Shown here: one piece after another, positions 8,444 to 16,406 of the stretch | Layout of the letters: each line of letters starts with the position of its first letter | Numbering within the stretch: position 1 is the first letter of the stretch | Source of the DNA: DASUFZ01 sp035541475 | GTDB taxonomy: Bacteria; Myxococcota_A; UBA9160; SMWR01 | DNA length: 64,000 bases | Reading direction: 5' to 3' | Assembly (NCBI GenBank): GCA_035541475.1 | Contig: DATKND010000025.1 | Coordinates: 120,892 to 184,891 of the forward strand | Position numbers and translations under genes: made by a program | The notes under the pieces: model-generated | Told to the model about the DNA's origin: nothing | Databases searched by the model: none | What the model saw: the letters and a program-made list of their open reading frames with translations, nothing else

Positions 8444-8863
8444 TCAGCCCGATTTCTTCTTCTCCTCGCTCTTCTCCAGATCCAGCGCGCACGAGTTCAT
8501 GCAGAAACGCTGGCCGCTCGGCGCGGGGCCGTCGTCGAAGACGTGACCGAGGTGCGCGCCGCAGCGCGCGCACACCACCTCGACGCGGGTCATGCCGTGC
8601 GAGCGGTCGACCACCGTCTTCACGCGCGACGGATCGAGCGGCCCGGTGAAGCTCGGCCAGCCGGTGCCCGAGTCGAACTTCGTCGACGAGTCGAAGAGCT
8701 CGTTGCCGCAACACACGCAGCGGTAGACGCCCGCGTCCTTCGTGTCCCAGTAGACGCCGGTGAACGCGCGCTCGGTGCCCTTCTGGCGTGTCACCGCGTA
8801 CTGCTCGGGCGTGAGCTGCTTGCGCCACTCGGCGTCCGTCTTCTCGATCTTCTTCTCGGCCAT
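8444..8863 (-). CDS. msrB: Peptide methionine (R)-S-oxide reductase MsrB
   Basis: MsrB reduces methionine-R-sulfoxide in proteins using thioredoxin. The 139-residue product has both zinc-binding CxxC pairs (C49/C52 and C98/C101), the substrate motif GTGWPSF, and the catalytic Cys in RFCMNS (C121). Length is typical for a stand-alone MsrB. The ATG at 8861-8863 begins MAEKKIEK; a longer upstream frame has no homology. It is the last gene of a minus-strand operon, 11 bp after the HupE-like gene. The catalytic residue is Cys, not selenocysteine. Confidence 0.95.
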   Translation of the reverse strand: MAEKKIEKTDAEWRKQLTPEQYAVTRQKGTERAFTGVYWDTKDAGVYRCVCCGNELFDSSTKFDSGTGWPSFTGPLDPSRVKTVVDRSHGMTRVEVVCARCGAHLGHVFDDGPAPSGQRFCMNSCALDLEKSEEKKKSG

Positions 8864-8874
8864 CGCGTCTCCCT

Positions 8875-9876
8875 TCACAGTCCGAGCGCGGCCGCGCCGC
8901 GCTGCAGGCACCAGTAGGCCGCGAGCGCGCCCATCGCCGTGACGGGCACGCGCGCGAGCCAGGCGGGCGCGCGCGCCAGCGGTCGCGCGAGCAGGCGCCA
9001 CGCCGCCAGCACGCCGAAGACGAACGCGAGCTGCCCGAGCTCGATCCCGACGTTGAAGCTCGCGAGCGCGAGCGGGATCTCGCCCTGCGGCAGTCCGATC
9101 TCCGCGAGCGCGCCCGCGAAGCCGAGCCCGTGGAGCAGGCCGAAGCCGCCCGCGACGAGCCACGGCGCGCGGCGCATCGCGTCGTGCGGATCCGGGTCTG
9201 GGCGGCCGAGCTCCGCGGCGAGCAAGAGGATCGTCAACGCGATCACGACCTCGATCCACGCCGACGGGAAGTGGACGATGCCGAGCGCGGCCAGCGAGAG
9301 CGTCACGCTGTGGCCGAGCGTGAAGGCCGTCACCGTGAAGAAGAGCGGGCGCCCGCCGCCGACGAGCAGCAGCAGGCCGAAGACGAAGAGCAGGTGGTCG
9401 AAGCCGGTTACGATGTGGAGGAAGCCGAGGCGCAGATACGCGCGCGCGACCTCGAGCGCGCTCTGGCGCGCGGGCACATCGAACGACGGCGCGCCGTCGT
9501 GGAGGACGGCGCTGAGATGCCGACCGTCCGCGAGCTCGATCCGCAGCAGCGCGTTGCTGCCGCTCTCGGCGAGCCCGGCGAGCGCGACGCGCGAGCCGAC
9601 GAGCCCGGCGTCGCAGCGAAGGCTCCAGCGGAAGACGAGGCCCGTGTCCTCCTGCGCCGCGGCCGGCTGCGAGAGCGCGACACACTGCGGCGGCAGCTCG
9701 GGGCGGAGATCCGAGCCGGCCGGCTGCTCGATCGGCAGCTTGAATCGGACGTCGACGCGGCCCTCGCCGCGCTCGATCAGCTCGAGCAGCGCCGGCGCCA
9801 GCCGGTGCGCGTGCGCGGCGGCAGGCGCGAGCGTCAGCGCGCACGCTGCGAGCGCGCGCAGCGCCGCGTGCCTCAC
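8875..9876 (-). CDS. HupE/UreJ-like membrane protein
   Basis: A 333-residue exported membrane protein: signal peptide ending AAAHAHR, a periplasmic beta-rich domain (residues about 25-150), then six or so membrane helices. The motifs HIVTGFDHLLFV, FTLGHSVTLS and LHGLGFAGAL with conserved His residues match the HupE/UreJ_2 family, proposed nickel or cobalt permease-like proteins. The start is the GTG at 9874-9876, overlapping the TGA of the SDR gene (GTGA). No hydrogenase or urease gene is in the window, so the metal role is not supported by context, and a general membrane function is possible. Confidence 0.85.
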   Translation of the reverse strand: MRHAALRALAACALTLAPAAAHAHRLAPALLELIERGEGRVDVRFKLPIEQPAGSDLRPELPPQCVALSQPAAAQEDTGLVFRWSLRCDAGLVGSRVALAGLAESGSNALLRIELADGRHLSAVLHDGAPSFDVPARQSALEVARAYLRLGFLHIVTGFDHLLFVFGLLLLVGGGRPLFFTVTAFTLGHSVTLSLAALGIVHFPSAWIEVVIALTILLLAAELGRPDPDPHDAMRRAPWLVAGGFGLLHGLGFAGALAEIGLPQGEIPLALASFNVGIELGQLAFVFGVLAAWRLLARPLARAPAWLARVPVTAMGALAAYWCLQRGAAALGL

Positions 9877-10718
9877 TCGAGCTCGCCGAGGCGGCGCCCG
9901 CGGCGCGAGCGCTCGCGCGCGGCGTCGAGAACCGACGCGGGCACCGGGTCGAAGCGGCGCATGCCGGCCAGCAGCAGGCCCGGCGCGAAGCGCCGCAGCA
10001 GCCGCGCGGAGAGGAGCCCGGGATCGCGGCGCGGCACCGTGATCTCGCGCGCCCCGCGCTCGATCACCTCGAGGATCGCGTCGGTCACGATGCGGGCCGG
10101 CGCCTTGCGCCCGCGGAACGCGACCGGCTCGGCCTGCTTGTCCCAGATCTCGGTGTCGATCGCGCCGGGGCGCACCAGACCGACGTGGATGTTCGAGCCG
10201 TCGAGATCGTTCCAGAGTCCCGCCGTGAAGGCGTCCATCGCGGCCTTCGAAGCCGAGTAGAGCGTCTCGCGCGGCGGTGTCACCAGCGCGGCAAAGGACG
10301 AGACGTTCACGATCGCGCCGCCGCCCTGCTCCAGCATCGCGGGGATCGCGGCGAAGGTCGTCCACACGCAGGACATGAAGTTCACGTCCATCACGCGCTG
10401 CGCGTCCTCCGCGCTCGTGTGGTAGATCTGCTTGTGGAGCGGCATGCCGGCGTTGTTGACGAGCACGTCGACGCGGCCGAGGCGACGGCGCGTCTCCGCG
10501 ACCGCGCGCTCCGCGAACTCGCGCGTCGCGAGGTCGCCGCAGAGGGAGTCGCTGCGCGGCGAGTCGGCGCGGCACGCGTCGACCACGGTCCGCAGCAGCG
10601 GCTCGCGCCGCGCGACCGCCATCACCACCGCGCCGCGCTTCGCGAACGAGAGCGCCGCGTCGCGACCGATGCCCGACGACGCGCCGGTCAGCAGCACCAC
10701 CTTGTCGCGCAGGTTCAC
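9873..10718 (-). CDS. Short-chain dehydrogenase/reductase
   Basis: A 281-residue NAD(P)-dependent oxidoreductase of the classical SDR type. The nucleotide-binding TGASSGIG is at the N-terminus, NNAG at about residue 88, the catalytic Ser in NVSSFAA, and YSASK supplies Tyr and Lys. An extra C-terminal helix rich in Arg follows, as in membrane-associated SDRs that act on lipids or sterols. The start is the GTG at 10716-10718, overlapping the stop of the VOC gene as GTGA; the frame is open further upstream but that part overlaps the neighbour. It is co-transcribed with an acyl-CoA ligase and a MaoC hydratase, consistent with a fatty-acyl or side-chain oxidation route. Confidence 0.92.
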   Translation of the reverse strand: MNLRDKVVLLTGASSGIGRDAALSFAKRGAVVMAVARREPLLRTVVDACRADSPRSDSLCGDLATREFAERAVAETRRRLGRVDVLVNNAGMPLHKQIYHTSAEDAQRVMDVNFMSCVWTTFAAIPAMLEQGGGAIVNVSSFAALVTPPRETLYSASKAAMDAFTAGLWNDLDGSNIHVGLVRPGAIDTEIWDKQAEPVAFRGRKAPARIVTDAILEVIERGAREITVPRRDPGLLSARLLRRFAPGLLLAGMRRFDPVPASVLDAARERSRRGRRLGELE

Positions 10719-11197
10719 GGCGACGCGGGCGCCTCGCTTCCCGGCAGGCTCTGCGCCCCGATCCCCTTCGCCCACTCGAAGCACTGCACCTCGACCCGCA
10801 GCGGCAGCGCGTAGCGCACGTAGAAGGAGTGGAGCGCCAGCACCTTGTAGTGGTCCTCGGAGTGCGGACCGTCGATCAGGACCTCGGCGTCCTGCGATGC
10901 GAAGCGCTGCGCGCGCGCGAGCAGCTCGTCGAACTCGGCCTTGCTGCGCACCGAGAGCCCGAAGTGATCCATCTCCTCGCAGCGCGTCGGATGCTCCGAC
11001 GCCGCGAGGAACACGAACTGCTCGTTGCTGTGCGCGCGCAGCACGAGCAGCTCGCCGTCGCGTGTCAGGGTCGGCATCTCGGTCCAGCCGAAGACTTCCT
11101 CGTAGAAGCGCAGCACGCGCGCGCGACCCTTTGCGTCGAGGAGCTCGCGCGGCACCGAGAAGGCGACGTGGTTGAAGGTCTGGGTCGACACCGGCAT
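10715..11197 (-). CDS. VOC (glyoxalase/dioxygenase-fold) family protein
   Basis: A 160-residue protein of the vicinal-oxygen-chelate fold. It begins FNHVAFSVP and has the paired beta-alpha-beta-beta-beta modules, with a possible metal His at H10 and a second in DHFGLSVRSK. The C-terminus SFYVRYALPLRVEVQCFEW completes the second module. The substrate is unknown; in this operon it lies between a MaoC hydratase (4 bp gap) and an SDR (4-bp overlap), so a role as isomerase or epimerase on a CoA or ketone intermediate is plausible but only inferred. Confidence 0.85.
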   Translation of the reverse strand: MPVSTQTFNHVAFSVPRELLDAKGRARVLRFYEEVFGWTEMPTLTRDGELLVLRAHSNEQFVFLAASEHPTRCEEMDHFGLSVRSKAEFDELLARAQRFASQDAEVLIDGPHSEDHYKVLALHSFYVRYALPLRVEVQCFEWAKGIGAQSLPGSEAPASP

Positions 11198-11201
11198 CGC
11201 G

Positions 11202-11684
11202 CTACTTCCGCGCCGGCTGGTAGAGGATGATGGAGTCGACGAGCAGCGCCGGCTTCTCGCTCCCGACCACGTGGATCGCGACCTGCGACACCACCTTCGT
11301 GCCCTTCGGTGTCGCCTCCACGCCCTTGAGGCGCCGGCGCGCGTGGACCTTCGAGCCCGCGGGCACGGGCGAGAGGAAGCGCAGGCCTTCGGCGCCGTAG
11401 TTCGTCGCGTTGCCGTAGCCGGTCACGGCGAAGCCGTCGGAGGAGCCGGCCGAGAGCTTCGGGAGCAGCGAGAGCGTCAAGAAGCCGTGCGCGATCGTCG
11501 TGCCGAAGGGGCTCTCCTTCTTGCAGCGCTCGACGTCGACGTGGATCCACTGGTGGTCGCCCGTCACCTCCGCAAAGTCGTCGATGATCTTCTGCGTGAT
11601 CTCGAACGGCGGACTCCAGGGTCCGAACTCCTCGCTGACGCAGGACTGGAGCGTCGCGATGTCGTCGAAGCGGATCTTCTCCAT
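11202..11684 (-). CDS. MaoC family (R)-specific enoyl-CoA hydratase-like protein
   Basis: A 160-residue single hot-dog domain. The hydratase-2 motif is present as DFAEVTGDHQWIHVD, followed by the conserved GFLTLSLLP. Such enzymes add water to 2-enoyl-CoA. The ATG at 11682-11684 is used; the acyl-CoA ligase gene ends 5 bp upstream. Together with the ligase and SDR it forms an activation-hydration-oxidation set for a carboxylic acid. Length and motifs are typical. Confidence 0.92.
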   Translation of the reverse strand: MEKIRFDDIATLQSCVSEEFGPWSPPFEITQKIIDDFAEVTGDHQWIHVDVERCKKESPFGTTIAHGFLTLSLLPKLSAGSSDGFAVTGYGNATNYGAEGLRFLSPVPAGSKVHARRRLKGVEATPKGTKVVSQVAIHVVGSEKPALLVDSIILYQPARK

Positions 11685-11689
11685 GGGGG

Positions 11690-13363
11690 TCACTCCTCGG
11701 GGGTTTCGGGCGCGTACCGGTGTCCGTCGATCACGGCGCCCTCCGCCTGGAGCCGGCGGAGCGCGGCCTCGCGCAGCGGCGCCACCTGCACCTTCTGGTT
11801 CGCAGTGTACGCGAGCTCGCCGGGCCGGAAGAAGAGCACGCGCCTCGGGACCTTGTAGGCGGCCAGCCGCTCGCGCAGCCAGGCGCGCACGTCGTCCTCG
11901 CGCGGGTCGCTGCCCTCGACCGCGACGGCGCACAGCACGAGCGCCTCGCCGAGCGTCGGGTGCGGGACGCCGACCGGAATGCCGAGGCGGAGCTGCGGGT
12001 GCGACTCCAACAGCTCCTGGATCTCGACCGGCGAGACGTTGGCGCCGCCCGTCTTGACGAGATGCGAGATGCGCCCCGACCAGTGGAGCAGCCCCTCGAT
12101 GTCGAGGTGACCGCCGTCCTGCGTGTGGAACCAGCCGTCTGCGTCGAAGACCTGCTCGGGCAGCACCTTGTGGTAGCCGCGCATCAAGGTCGCGCCCCTC
12201 ACGGCGATCTCGCCTTCCTCGCCCGCCGCGAGCGGCGCGCCCGTCACCGGATCGACGATGCGGATCTGTGTGCCGTACAGCGCGGGCCCGTTGCTCGCGC
12301 GGCGCGCGCTGGCCGGCGCGTCGGCCGGCAGCGCGGACGCGATCGTGAAGGTCTCGGTGAGTCCGTACGAGGCGCCGACGCCGTAGAGGTCCTCGGAGAG
12401 GCCGGCGAGCTTCGCGATCGGCCCCGCGAAGTCGACCTTGCGAACGCGCGAGAGATCGCACGTCGCGGCGCTCGCGTGCTCTCCCATCGCCTTCTGCTGG
12501 TGCGGCCAGGCGTGCACTGCCGTCGCGCGCTCGCGCTCGATCGTCTCGAGCGCGGAGCCCGGCTCGAAGTGGTCCTCGACCAGCAGACAGCCGCCGGCCG
12601 CCAAGGTGCCGCCGATCGACATCGCGGTGCCGGCGGTCCAGAAGAAGGGATACGTGGTGTAGACGCGATCGTCGCAGGTCAAGCGAAACACGTCGGCGTA
12701 GCGCCACGCCTGGAGGACGGGCGCGCGCTGCGTGTGGACGACGCCCTTCGGCTCCGCCGTCGTCCCGGACGTGTAGATCACGAGGCCGTCGTCCGAGGGC
12801 CGCACCTCGGCGGAGAGCGCATCGAGCAGCGCATCGGAGACGCCCTCGCCCTTCTCGAGCAGCGCGCTCCAGGGCAGGGCCCCGCCGCGAGGCTTCTCGA
12901 GGTCGAGACAGAACACGCCCCGGAGCTGCGGCAGCGCCGGCACGCGCAAGAGCCCCGCTCGGCCCGGCGCGATCTCCGCGTGGTCGGCCAGCAGATCGTC
13001 GAGGTAGCGGTGCGAGAGCAGACGAGACTGCATCAGCAGCAGCGACGCGTCGCCGTGTCGCAGCACGTGGTCTCGTTCGCGCCGCGTGGCGAAGGTGTTC
13101 ACCGGCACGAGCACGCCGCCGACGAGCCCCACGGCGAAGGCCGCGATCACCCACTCCGGGCTGTTCGCGAGCCAGAGCGCCACGTGCGCGCCCTTCACGA
13201 CCCCCGCGCCCACGAGGCCGCGCGCGAGCGAGCGCGCCTCGCGGTCGAGCTCCGCGTAGGAGACGCGCCGCTCGCGCGAGACGACGGCCTCGCGCGGGCC
13301 GTGCCGCTGCGCGATCTCGCGCAGGAAGCCCGGCAAGGTGAGGCGCGGATCGCCGGGGTCCAT
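11690..13363 (-). CDS. AMP-dependent acyl-CoA synthetase/ligase
   Basis: A 557-residue ANL-superfamily enzyme that activates a carboxylic acid with ATP and CoA. The P-loop-like motif YTSGTTAEPKG, the A5 motif YGLTETF, the hinge region SGRISHLVKTGG and a C-terminal Lys region (QKVQV) are all present. The ATG at 13361-13363 is chosen since the family similarity begins at MDPGDPRLTLPGF; a longer frame upstream runs into non-coding sequence. It is the first gene of the operon that runs to msrB. A 10-bp direct repeat (GATCCGACAT twice) lies 19-40 bp upstream of the start and may be an operator. Confidence 0.93.
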   Translation of the reverse strand: MDPGDPRLTLPGFLREIAQRHGPREAVVSRERRVSYAELDREARSLARGLVGAGVVKGAHVALWLANSPEWVIAAFAVGLVGGVLVPVNTFATRRERDHVLRHGDASLLLMQSRLLSHRYLDDLLADHAEIAPGRAGLLRVPALPQLRGVFCLDLEKPRGGALPWSALLEKGEGVSDALLDALSAEVRPSDDGLVIYTSGTTAEPKGVVHTQRAPVLQAWRYADVFRLTCDDRVYTTYPFFWTAGTAMSIGGTLAAGGCLLVEDHFEPGSALETIERERATAVHAWPHQQKAMGEHASAATCDLSRVRKVDFAGPIAKLAGLSEDLYGVGASYGLTETFTIASALPADAPASARRASNGPALYGTQIRIVDPVTGAPLAAGEEGEIAVRGATLMRGYHKVLPEQVFDADGWFHTQDGGHLDIEGLLHWSGRISHLVKTGGANVSPVEIQELLESHPQLRLGIPVGVPHPTLGEALVLCAVAVEGSDPREDDVRAWLRERLAAYKVPRRVLFFRPGELAYTANQKVQVAPLREAALRRLQAEGAVIDGHRYAPETPEE

Positions 13364-13381
13364 CCGTAACGTCCTAACCCT

Positions 13382-13403
13382 GATCCGACATTCGATCCGA
13401 CAT
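13382..13403. promoter_or_regulatory. 10-bp direct repeat upstream of the acyl-CoA ligase operon
   Basis: GATCCGACAT occurs twice, at 13382-13391 and 13394-13403, spaced 12 bp centre to centre (about one helix turn), just upstream of the minus-strand operon. This spacing suits binding of a dimeric regulator such as the TetR protein at 2.9 kb, which is inference. Experimental or comparative data are lacking. Confidence 0.35.
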
Positions 13404-13496
13404 GGCCGAGCAGGATTGGCGGGATCGAGCGGCGGGTCAAGCGGCACTGGCGAGCCGGCCGCAGCAGATCGAAGCGAAGCGTCGGGCAGCGCCCGA

Positions 13497-13563
13497 GCGG
13501 ATAGGACATTCGAGCGGGATCAGGAATGTCCGAGAGCGGTCGTTATGTCAAATTGCCGGCCCC
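13497..13563 (+). repeat. Dispersed ~65-bp repeat, copy A
   Basis: The best copy of a repeat found four times in the window, all in the same orientation. It holds an inverted pair GGACATTC (13504-13511) and GAATGTCC (13524-13531) around 12 bp, then CGGTCGTTATGTCAAATTGC and GGCCC. Its right edge abuts a truncated glycosyltransferase-like pseudogene. It could be the end of an insertion sequence, a MITE, or another mobile palindrome; I do not recognise it. Confidence 0.7.
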
Positions 13564-13564
13564 A

Positions 13565-14075
13565 TGTGGGCGTCCACCTCGTGGCCCGCGTGCTCGCGGG
13601 AGCGGGGCTCGCCGGAGCGATCGCCGCGGCGGGCGCTACGGAGGACACGCGGTCTCCGCCGCCGGCGTCGCGATCGCGATCTTCGCCTGCTTCGGCTTCC
13701 CGTGGCCCGCGCCGCAGCGCTGGCAGCTCGAGCCGATCCGACCGGCGCCAGGAAACGCTCGCCTGGTCGCGGCGCATCCTGCTCTCGGCCTGGCACGGCC
13801 GCCGCAGGTCCGCCTGCTTCGGATCGCATCGGCCGTCGCGGCACGACGAGCTCCTCGAGATCGCGCGCGAGCTGCCGGCGCGCTGGGCTCTCGATGTGCT
13901 GAGGAGCATGGGTTTCGGCGCGATCGTGCTCCACCATGGCGACCCGGTGTTGCGCCAGATCGATCAGCGGAACTACGACGCGGCCATCCCGGGCGGGCGC
14001 GGCCTGCGCAAGCTCGGCGAGATCGAGAGCCTGAGCGCCTGCGAGCTGCTTCCGCCCGACGAGAAGTCCCCGTGA
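13565..14075 (+). pseudogene. Truncated, frameshifted copy of the C-terminal part of the next gene
   Basis: This segment is a decayed paralogue of the C-terminal third of the gene at 14072-15790. Matching blocks are VHLVARVLAGAGLAGAI (first frame), then HAVSAAGVAIAIFACFGFPW (shifted frame), then RRILLSAWHGRRRSACFG and SMGFGAIVLHH (first frame again), with about 30 residues missing between the last two. The 5' part is absent and the break coincides with repeat copy A. The stop TGA at 14073-14075 overlaps the GTG of the intact gene, so the two were probably tandem duplicates in an operon before a deletion removed most of the first. Confidence 0.8.
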
Positions 14076-15790
14076 AGCTCCCGCGACGCGCCGCGCAGCT
14101 CGCTCCGTTTCTCGTGCTGATCGCCGCACTGGCGCTCGCGCACGTCGAGATCTTCCGGGCCGGCGCCGCGGAGTTCGCGCCGCTGGCCCGCGAGGGAACC
14201 GAGATTTCGATCCGGGCGATCTCGGTCGCCGACGTGACCTTCGAGGCGTGGCTGGTAGCGCGCCACGCGCGCACGTTGTGGACGCACCCCTGGGATTTGC
14301 TCGACACCGAGCACTGCGCGCCCGAGCGCCACACGATCACGTACGGCGTGCCGATGATCGCGCTCGGCGTCCTCGGCATGCCGGCGGCGCTGTTCTCGCG
14401 CGAGCCGGTCTTCATCTACAACGCCGCGCTCGTCGCCTGGAGCAGCGTCGCCGCGCTCTGCATGTACGTGCTGGTGCACGGCTGGACGGGACGCCGCGCC
14501 GCGGGGCTCGCCGCCGCGCTGCTGTTCGCCTTCCACCCGATCCGCCTCGCCAACGTGATCCACCCGGCCGAGTGGGACATCGCCTGGACGGCGCTGGCGC
14601 TGTTCTTCGCCGAGCGCCTGTTCGCACGAGGACGCTGGCGCGACGCGATCGGGCTCGGCGCGGCCGGCGCCATGCAGGTCGCGGCGAGCTTCTACACGCT
14701 GGTCGCGGCCAGCCTGCTGGCGCTGCCGCTCGGGCTCTGGCTGCTGCTGCGCCGGGCTCCGCGCCTGGCCACCCTGGCGCAGCTCGCCGTCGCAGTCGCG
14801 ATCGTCGCGATCGCGGCCGCGATCGTGCTCGGACCCTATCTCGCCGCGCGCCACGAGGACCGGATCCTCGAGCGGACCTTCGTCGCGTATGCCGAGTGGA
14901 AGTACTACGCGCCCGGCGCCGTGCTCTACCTCGGCGTGCCGCTGATGCTAGGCGCGCTCGCGGGCCTGCTGGCGCCGCAGCGGCTCGCGCTGACGCGCGT
15001 CGCCGGCGAGCCGCGGCCGGCGCTGCTCGCCGGCGCGCTGCTCGTCGCGTTCGTCGCCGCCGGGCCGGACACCGCGGCGGTGCTCCAGGGGCTGCACCTG
15101 CCCGTTCCCGCCTTCGATCCGTGGGCCGCGCTCGCGCGCGTCGTGCCCGGTCTCGACACGGTGCGCGGAGTCGGGCGCCTCGGCACGGCCGTGCACCTCG
15201 TCGCCTGCGTGCTGGCCGGAGCCGGGCTCGCCGCGGCGATCGCGCTGGCGGGCCGCTACGGGCATGCGGTCTCCGCCGCCGGCGTCGCCGTCGCGATCTT
15301 CGCGTGCTTCGGCTTCCCGTGGCCCGCGCCGCTGGGATGGCAGCTCGAGCCGGTTCGGCCGGCGCAGGCGACGATCGATTTCTTCACGTCGCTCGAGGAG
15401 CGCGGAAACACCGGCCCCATGCTCGAGCTGCCGATCGACTTCGGCGCCGACGACTGGACCTACCCGGGCCCGCGGCGCATCCTGCTCTCGTTCTGGCATG
15501 GTCGCCGCACTTCCGCCTGCTTCGGGTCGTTCTTCCGGCCGCCGACCCGCGACGAGGTGGTCGTGCACGCGAGCGCGCTGCCCGCGCAGGCGGCCATCGA
15601 CGCGCTGCGCGAGATGGGATTCACGACGCTCGTGATGCACCACGAGATCCCTCAGATGAAGGCCATGACCGAGAGGAAGTACGCGCGCGCGATCGGGCGC
15701 GAGGGCGGTCTGCGCCTGGTGTACCAGAGCGAGTTCGCGAGCGCGTGGGAGATCCTCCCGGCGCCGGTCGCGGGCGCGGGGGAGCGCTAG
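14072..15790 (+). CDS. Polytopic membrane protein, GT-C glycosyltransferase-like
   Basis: A 572-residue inner-membrane protein with about ten hydrophobic segments and a soluble C-terminal domain of about 170 residues. The N-terminal loop after the first helix is acidic (REGTEISIRAISVADV), followed by aromatic helices of GT-C type such as FYTLVAASLLALPLGLWLLL. GT-C proteins transfer sugars from polyprenyl-phosphate carriers. No classic catalytic Asp pair is unmistakable, so the function is inferred from topology. Start is the GTG at 14072, overlapping the stop of the decayed paralogue. It is followed without a gap by a methyltransferase gene. Confidence 0.65.
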   Translation: MKLPRRAAQLAPFLVLIAALALAHVEIFRAGAAEFAPLAREGTEISIRAISVADVTFEAWLVARHARTLWTHPWDLLDTEHCAPERHTITYGVPMIALGVLGMPAALFSREPVFIYNAALVAWSSVAALCMYVLVHGWTGRRAAGLAAALLFAFHPIRLANVIHPAEWDIAWTALALFFAERLFARGRWRDAIGLGAAGAMQVAASFYTLVAASLLALPLGLWLLLRRAPRLATLAQLAVAVAIVAIAAAIVLGPYLAARHEDRILERTFVAYAEWKYYAPGAVLYLGVPLMLGALAGLLAPQRLALTRVAGEPRPALLAGALLVAFVAAGPDTAAVLQGLHLPVPAFDPWAALARVVPGLDTVRGVGRLGTAVHLVACVLAGAGLAAAIALAGRYGHAVSAAGVAVAIFACFGFPWPAPLGWQLEPVRPAQATIDFFTSLEERGNTGPMLELPIDFGADDWTYPGPRRILLSFWHGRRTSACFGSFFRPPTRDEVVVHASALPAQAAIDALREMGFTTLVMHHEIPQMKAMTERKYARAIGREGGLRLVYQSEFASAWEILPAPVAGAGER

Positions 15791-16405
15791 ATGGCCGCGC
15801 AGCAGCCGGACGCGCGGCTCGTCGCGCAGGGTGGCGACGCCTGTCCCGAGTGCGGCGCGAGCACGCGGCGCAGCATCGACGTCGGCTGCGGCACGGGCGA
15901 GTTCCTCGCCTTCCTGGCGGCGCGCGATCCCGCGCTGCGGCGCGAGGGCATCGAGCTCGACCTCGAGCGCGCGGCGCGCGCGCGCGACCCGGGCGCCCGG
16001 ATCCACACGGGTGACGCGCAGGCGACGCTCTCGCAGGTCGCCGGCCCGTTCGATCCGATCGCGCTCCGGGACGTGTTCGAGCACGTGCCCGCGCCGTCCG
16101 AGCTGCTGCCCGAGCTGGTCGGCCGCCTCGGCTATCGGCTCTCGGGCGGATTCCTGCGCGGGCCGGCGCGGCGCACGCACGAGGCACACCGCGCCGTGTT
16201 CTTCACGCGCGCGAGCCTCGAGCGCGCCGCGCGCGGCGCGGGGCTGCGGATCTCGGAACTCTGGTGGGGGCGCCTCTCTCGCGGGCGCATGGACGGCGCG
16301 GGCTGGCTCACCGCGCTCACCTCGCTCGCGCTGCGCGCCGAGAACGCGCTCGGCGGCGGCCTCTTCGTCAACCTGCCGCTCGAGCGGAGCGACGGCCGGG
16401 CGTGA
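15791..16405 (+). CDS. SAM-dependent methyltransferase, compact
   Basis: A 204-residue class I methyltransferase. Motif I is IDVGCGTGEFL (residues 29-39), and the later RDVFEHVPAPSELL and FFTRASLERAARGAGL are typical of O-antigen or nucleotide-sugar type enzymes. A zinc-like CPEC (C18, C21) sits only nine residues before motif I, whereas in similar proteins it is tens of residues away, and the region between the conserved Gly and FFT is also short. The protein may be internally deleted or a minimal form. The ATG abuts the TAG of the membrane gene. Activity is not assured. Confidence 0.75.
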   Translation: MAAQQPDARLVAQGGDACPECGASTRRSIDVGCGTGEFLAFLAARDPALRREGIELDLERAARARDPGARIHTGDAQATLSQVAGPFDPIALRDVFEHVPAPSELLPELVGRLGYRLSGGFLRGPARRTHEAHRAVFFTRASLERAARGAGLRISELWWGRLSRGRMDGAGWLTALTSLALRAENALGGGLFVNLPLERSDGRA

Positions 16406-16406
16406 C

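Noticed and set aside
8444..9844. A longer minus-strand protein that would fuse an N-terminal extension to MsrB
   Set aside because: The extension is Arg/Ala-rich and antisense-like to the HupE-type gene in another frame; MsrB has its own ATG at 8863 with normal length.
13526..15790. A single 754-residue gene starting at 13526
   Set aside because: Its first 180 residues are frame-mixed remains of a duplicated C-terminus, and the GTG at 14072 starts a coherent membrane protein, so I treat it as a pseudogene followed by an intact gene.
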